Positions 61,671 through 64,000 of a stretch of 64,000 bases of DNA are shown piece after piece. The notes beneath the pieces were generated by a model. It searched no databases. It worked only from the letters and a program-made list of their open reading frames with translations, and was not told the DNA's origin. Every line of letters begins with the position of its first letter. Position 1 is the stretch's first letter. The DNA is taken from positions 124,001 to 188,000 of the forward strand of contig JADNYJ010000070.1 of assembly GCA_015501075.1 (NCBI GenBank). Direction: 5' to 3'. This DNA comes from Gymnopilus junonius (lineage: Eukaryota > Basidiomycota > Agaricomycetes > Agaricales > Galerinaceae). Both the position numbers and the translations under genes were made by a program.

Positions 61671-62833
61671 CTATCGTTCCTTGTCGGCCATATTGTCATT
61701 TGTCCCGACGATTTCGAAACTTTCGAGGCCCTTACACACCGATCGATGCAAGAACGCCATAAAAGCACGTTTAGGAAACATGATATTAGTCTCCAGTTTA
61801 TTGGCATCGTAGGTGAAGCGACGTAAGGACGGAACTATGAGGCGTCTGAATAGAAGTTTCATGGCTTGTGTATTTGTCAATGCCACTGGTTGTATTTCGA
61901 GGTCTTTGAGGTCGTAGTGAGTGAGATCCTCACCAGGTTCAGAGGTTTGTGCAGTTGGATAGACATCCCTGAAAATACATGTTTCGACCTTGGTCGCAGC
62001 TCGCATGAATTCTAGCGCTTCATCCATGGTGACGGAAACCAAGTGGCATACGCGCAGATTGGCAAAGTCTTGAAACTTGGCCAACACGCAGTGAATGTTT
62101 GTCCTAAAGTACTTTAGACTTGGTAGTTTAGGTAGTGAGAATTCGACCCGGTAAAGATCCTCTTCGTCCTCGTCGAGCTCCGGTGCCCAAAGTTGGAGTC
62201 CTTCGAGGGCAGGTAAGCAGACCAAACCTGTAAAGAACTGCGAGGAAAGGCCACTGCCAAGACATAGATTCAATGTTCGCAAATGGACCGCAGATTTTAT
62301 AATCGTTTCAATGAAGGAAGGATTCGAAAGTGGCAATTCGTACTGAAATGAATTGGTATGAGCCACAGATATGTCTAGTGGCCGACGTCCAGAGCGTGCT
62401 AACCACGCGCTGAGCAACCGCTGTTGTAAGGCCACCTTTTTAGATGAATAAAGATAGATTTTAGGAGTCGTCCAAAGATCAGGAATGTCAAAAGCAATTT
62501 CTCTCCAACGTTTGCAAACAGCCGAAATAATAAGGGGTGCAGAACAATGCATTTTGGGTGATTGATAGTTTCGCCGTCGGCACATGGGTTTAAAAGATCT
62601 TTACAGTCCTTGACGTAGGAAATAAAGATAATGGACACGACTTCGACAGGAAGCCGTCGTATCAATTTGTCGTGACTGTAGTTGATATGGGTTTTCAGCA
62701 TGTCCTCCCGCTGGCGCACAAGACGCTCTATTGCCGTGTCCAGTGCCGAAATTTTTATGCATGCACTGCAAGGGCTGCAGTTCCCGACGTCGCATCTCCA
62801 TGGATCGAACTCGGGCTGGGGATTAAGTGGCAT
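61671..62833 (-). CDS. F-box-like protein, tandem copy (one probable frameshift)
   Basis: Starts MPLNPQPEFDPWRCDVGNCS, helix TAIERLVRQREDMLKTHINY, F-box-like RLPVEVVSIIFISYVKDCKD. After a 1-nt shift in a T run (plus 62552-62555) the frame continues CSAPLIISAVCKRWREIAFD with IPDLW, then AWLARSGRRPLDISVAH, a leucine-rich region (LPALEGLQLWAPELDEDEED, LPKLPSLKYFRTNI) and KGLESFEIVGTNDNMADKER. Apart from the single shift it is complete (about 385 residues). The upstream 150 bp share gtaaattcaaact with the region before the other copy, so promoter and gene were duplicated together. Likely SCF adaptor; target unknown. Confidence 0.7.
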
Positions 62834-62999
62834 TTTGGGAGACGATTCAGGTTGGATTCCAGGCAGTTTGGGTAACGATGATAGTAGAATGAGTCATTTG
62901 TAAATAACGCGTCCTGTGTAAATTCAAACTCCGCAGCGCGTCTCGCTTTAACCTCTACCGCCATCTTCTCTCCTCGTCCATCCTCCTTGACTTACTCTA

Positions 63000-64000
63000 A
63001 TGGCGGCAACGCAGTTTGACAGAATATACCATGGGATGTCTATAGATACAGGAAGTATGCTTTTTGTCCAATCTTGCAACCAAAAAACAAAGTCGCTTAC
63101 AGATTGATTTTTTGTTTAGAATTTCGCGTTGCTGCCAGCGGTATGGCTTGGAAAGCAGACTCAGAAGGAAGCAAGGATGTAACAGCCATCCAAAGCGAAA
63201 ACATTAAATGGGTTCAGTGGCTAAGAGTAGCCCGCGGTTTTCAGCTCCGTGTCGGGTTGAAGGACCATAAAAGAGAAAAGTTTGATGGATTTGCTCGAGA
63301 GGTCCGTGCATCCTTCTTATAGCAGGAAACAATGCTGACTCGACATTGCAGGACCATGACAAGCTCGCGACGCTCATGAAAAACTACTTTGGAGTCACCC
63401 TTGAGACAATTGAAGTGTCATTTAAAGGATGGAACTGGGGTGTAGCTGATTTCCATGGTAAATTTTCTCTTCTTACAAAGCCACGCAGAAAAGACTAAAG
63501 ATTAACACGTGGCTCTAGGTGAAGACCTGGCATTTATGGTGTCTGATAAAACGTCTTTCGAGCTACCACTACGGCACGTAGCCAATTCCAACATCGCAGG
63601 AAAGACCGAAGTCTCCTTAGAATTCTCAAACCTCACCGCACCATCCAAGTCAGGCGGTTCAAGACAAGTGGGAGATGAGCTGACCGAAATCCGATTCTTC
63701 GTCCCCGGAACCATAGCCAAGCTCAAGGGCTCTGACCAGGGCTCAGACAAGTCAGATAATGAGGAGGAGGATGGACAAGAAGAGATCAGCGCCGCCCAGG
63801 TGTTCCATGACACTATCAAGGAGAAGGCTGATATTGGAGCTGGTATTGGCGATCTCATCTTGAGCTTTGATGAGGTGCTTGTGCTCACACCCAGAGGACG
63901 ATATGACATGGATATGTTCCCCGATTTCTTGCGACTGAGGGGTAAGACCTACGATTACAAGGTTCTCTATCAGAGTATTGCAAGGTTATTCCTCTTACCC
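63000..64000 (+). CDS. POB3: FACT complex subunit Pob3/SSRP1 (5' part; gene continues beyond window)
   Basis: ATG 63000 opens MAATQFDRIYHGMSIDTG, joined across an intron (about 63055-63119) to KFRVAASGMAWKADSEG. The N-terminal PH-like domain continues KWVQWLRVARGFQLRVGLKD. Further introns follow near 63302-63351 and 63458-63519. The exon pieces DHDKLATLMKNYFGVTLETI, EDLAFMVSDKTSFELPLRHV and GKTEVSLEFSN are typical of Pob3/SSRP1. With Spt16, Pob3 forms FACT, which reorganises nucleosomes during transcription and replication. An acidic insertion (SDKSDNEEEDGQEE) lies near 63745-63785. From about 63653 to the window edge the sequence is nearly identical, in inverted orientation, to 13694-14031. 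This copy has its 5' end and no visible lesion, so it is presumably the functional gene. Confidence 0.93.

Noticed and set aside
1..64000. CRISPR arrays, operons, riboswitches and bacterial-type signals
   Set aside because: The window is eukaryotic (spliceosomal introns, eukaryotic gene families); no regularly spaced short repeats were seen.

Overview
The window is nuclear DNA of a filamentous basidiomycete, most likely an Agaricomycete. Spliceosomal introns are mostly 48-65 nt. Several protein families are ones I associate with repeat-rich mushroom genomes, and the polyketide synthase has the SAT-KS-AT-PT-ACP-ACP-TE layout of basidiomycete non-reducing enzymes. All homology statements come from reading the sequence and from memory; no search was run.

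Left third (1-23.4 kb): a graveyard of mobile and repetitive sequence. In order it holds: the 3' part of a gene for a secreted protein with amphipathic Lys-rich repeats; a decayed Ty3/Gypsy chromovirus without a recognisable 3' LTR; an antisense acidic ORF; and a multicopy-type agaricomycete ORF. That last ORF is split by a 2.5-kb DNA transposon with 12-bp terminal inverted repeats and a perfect 8-bp target-site duplication, which carries its own zinc-finger gene. Next come a 5'-truncated, inverted copy of the FACT subunit gene POB3 lying between 19-bp direct repeats, a broken nuclease-like gene, a tyrosine-recombinase-like gene facing a SAP-domain gene, and a 710-bp MITE with TA target duplications.

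Middle (24-44.4 kb): two tandem DUF2235 alpha/beta-hydrolase genes, a nine-exon non-reducing PKS of about 2,076 residues on the minus strand, and a divergent transcription factor with both C2H2 and Zn2Cys6 fingers that could regulate the PKS. A GFA-type metalloenzyme gene follows.

Right third (44.8-64 kb): a kinesin-7-like motor, an intron-containing tRNA-Leu(AAG), a 3.6-kb gene-poor stretch with diverged direct repeats, a long RA-PH adaptor-like gene, two tandem F-box genes, and the 5' part of an apparently intact POB3 running off the window. Its last ~348 bp match the truncated left copy in inverted orientation.

Two kinds of damage recur. In the left-hand repeats many Arg CGA codons have become TGA, as expected from CpG deamination. 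Elsewhere, otherwise good genes contain isolated 1-nt shifts, mostly beside short homopolymers, which may be assembly errors rather than mutations.
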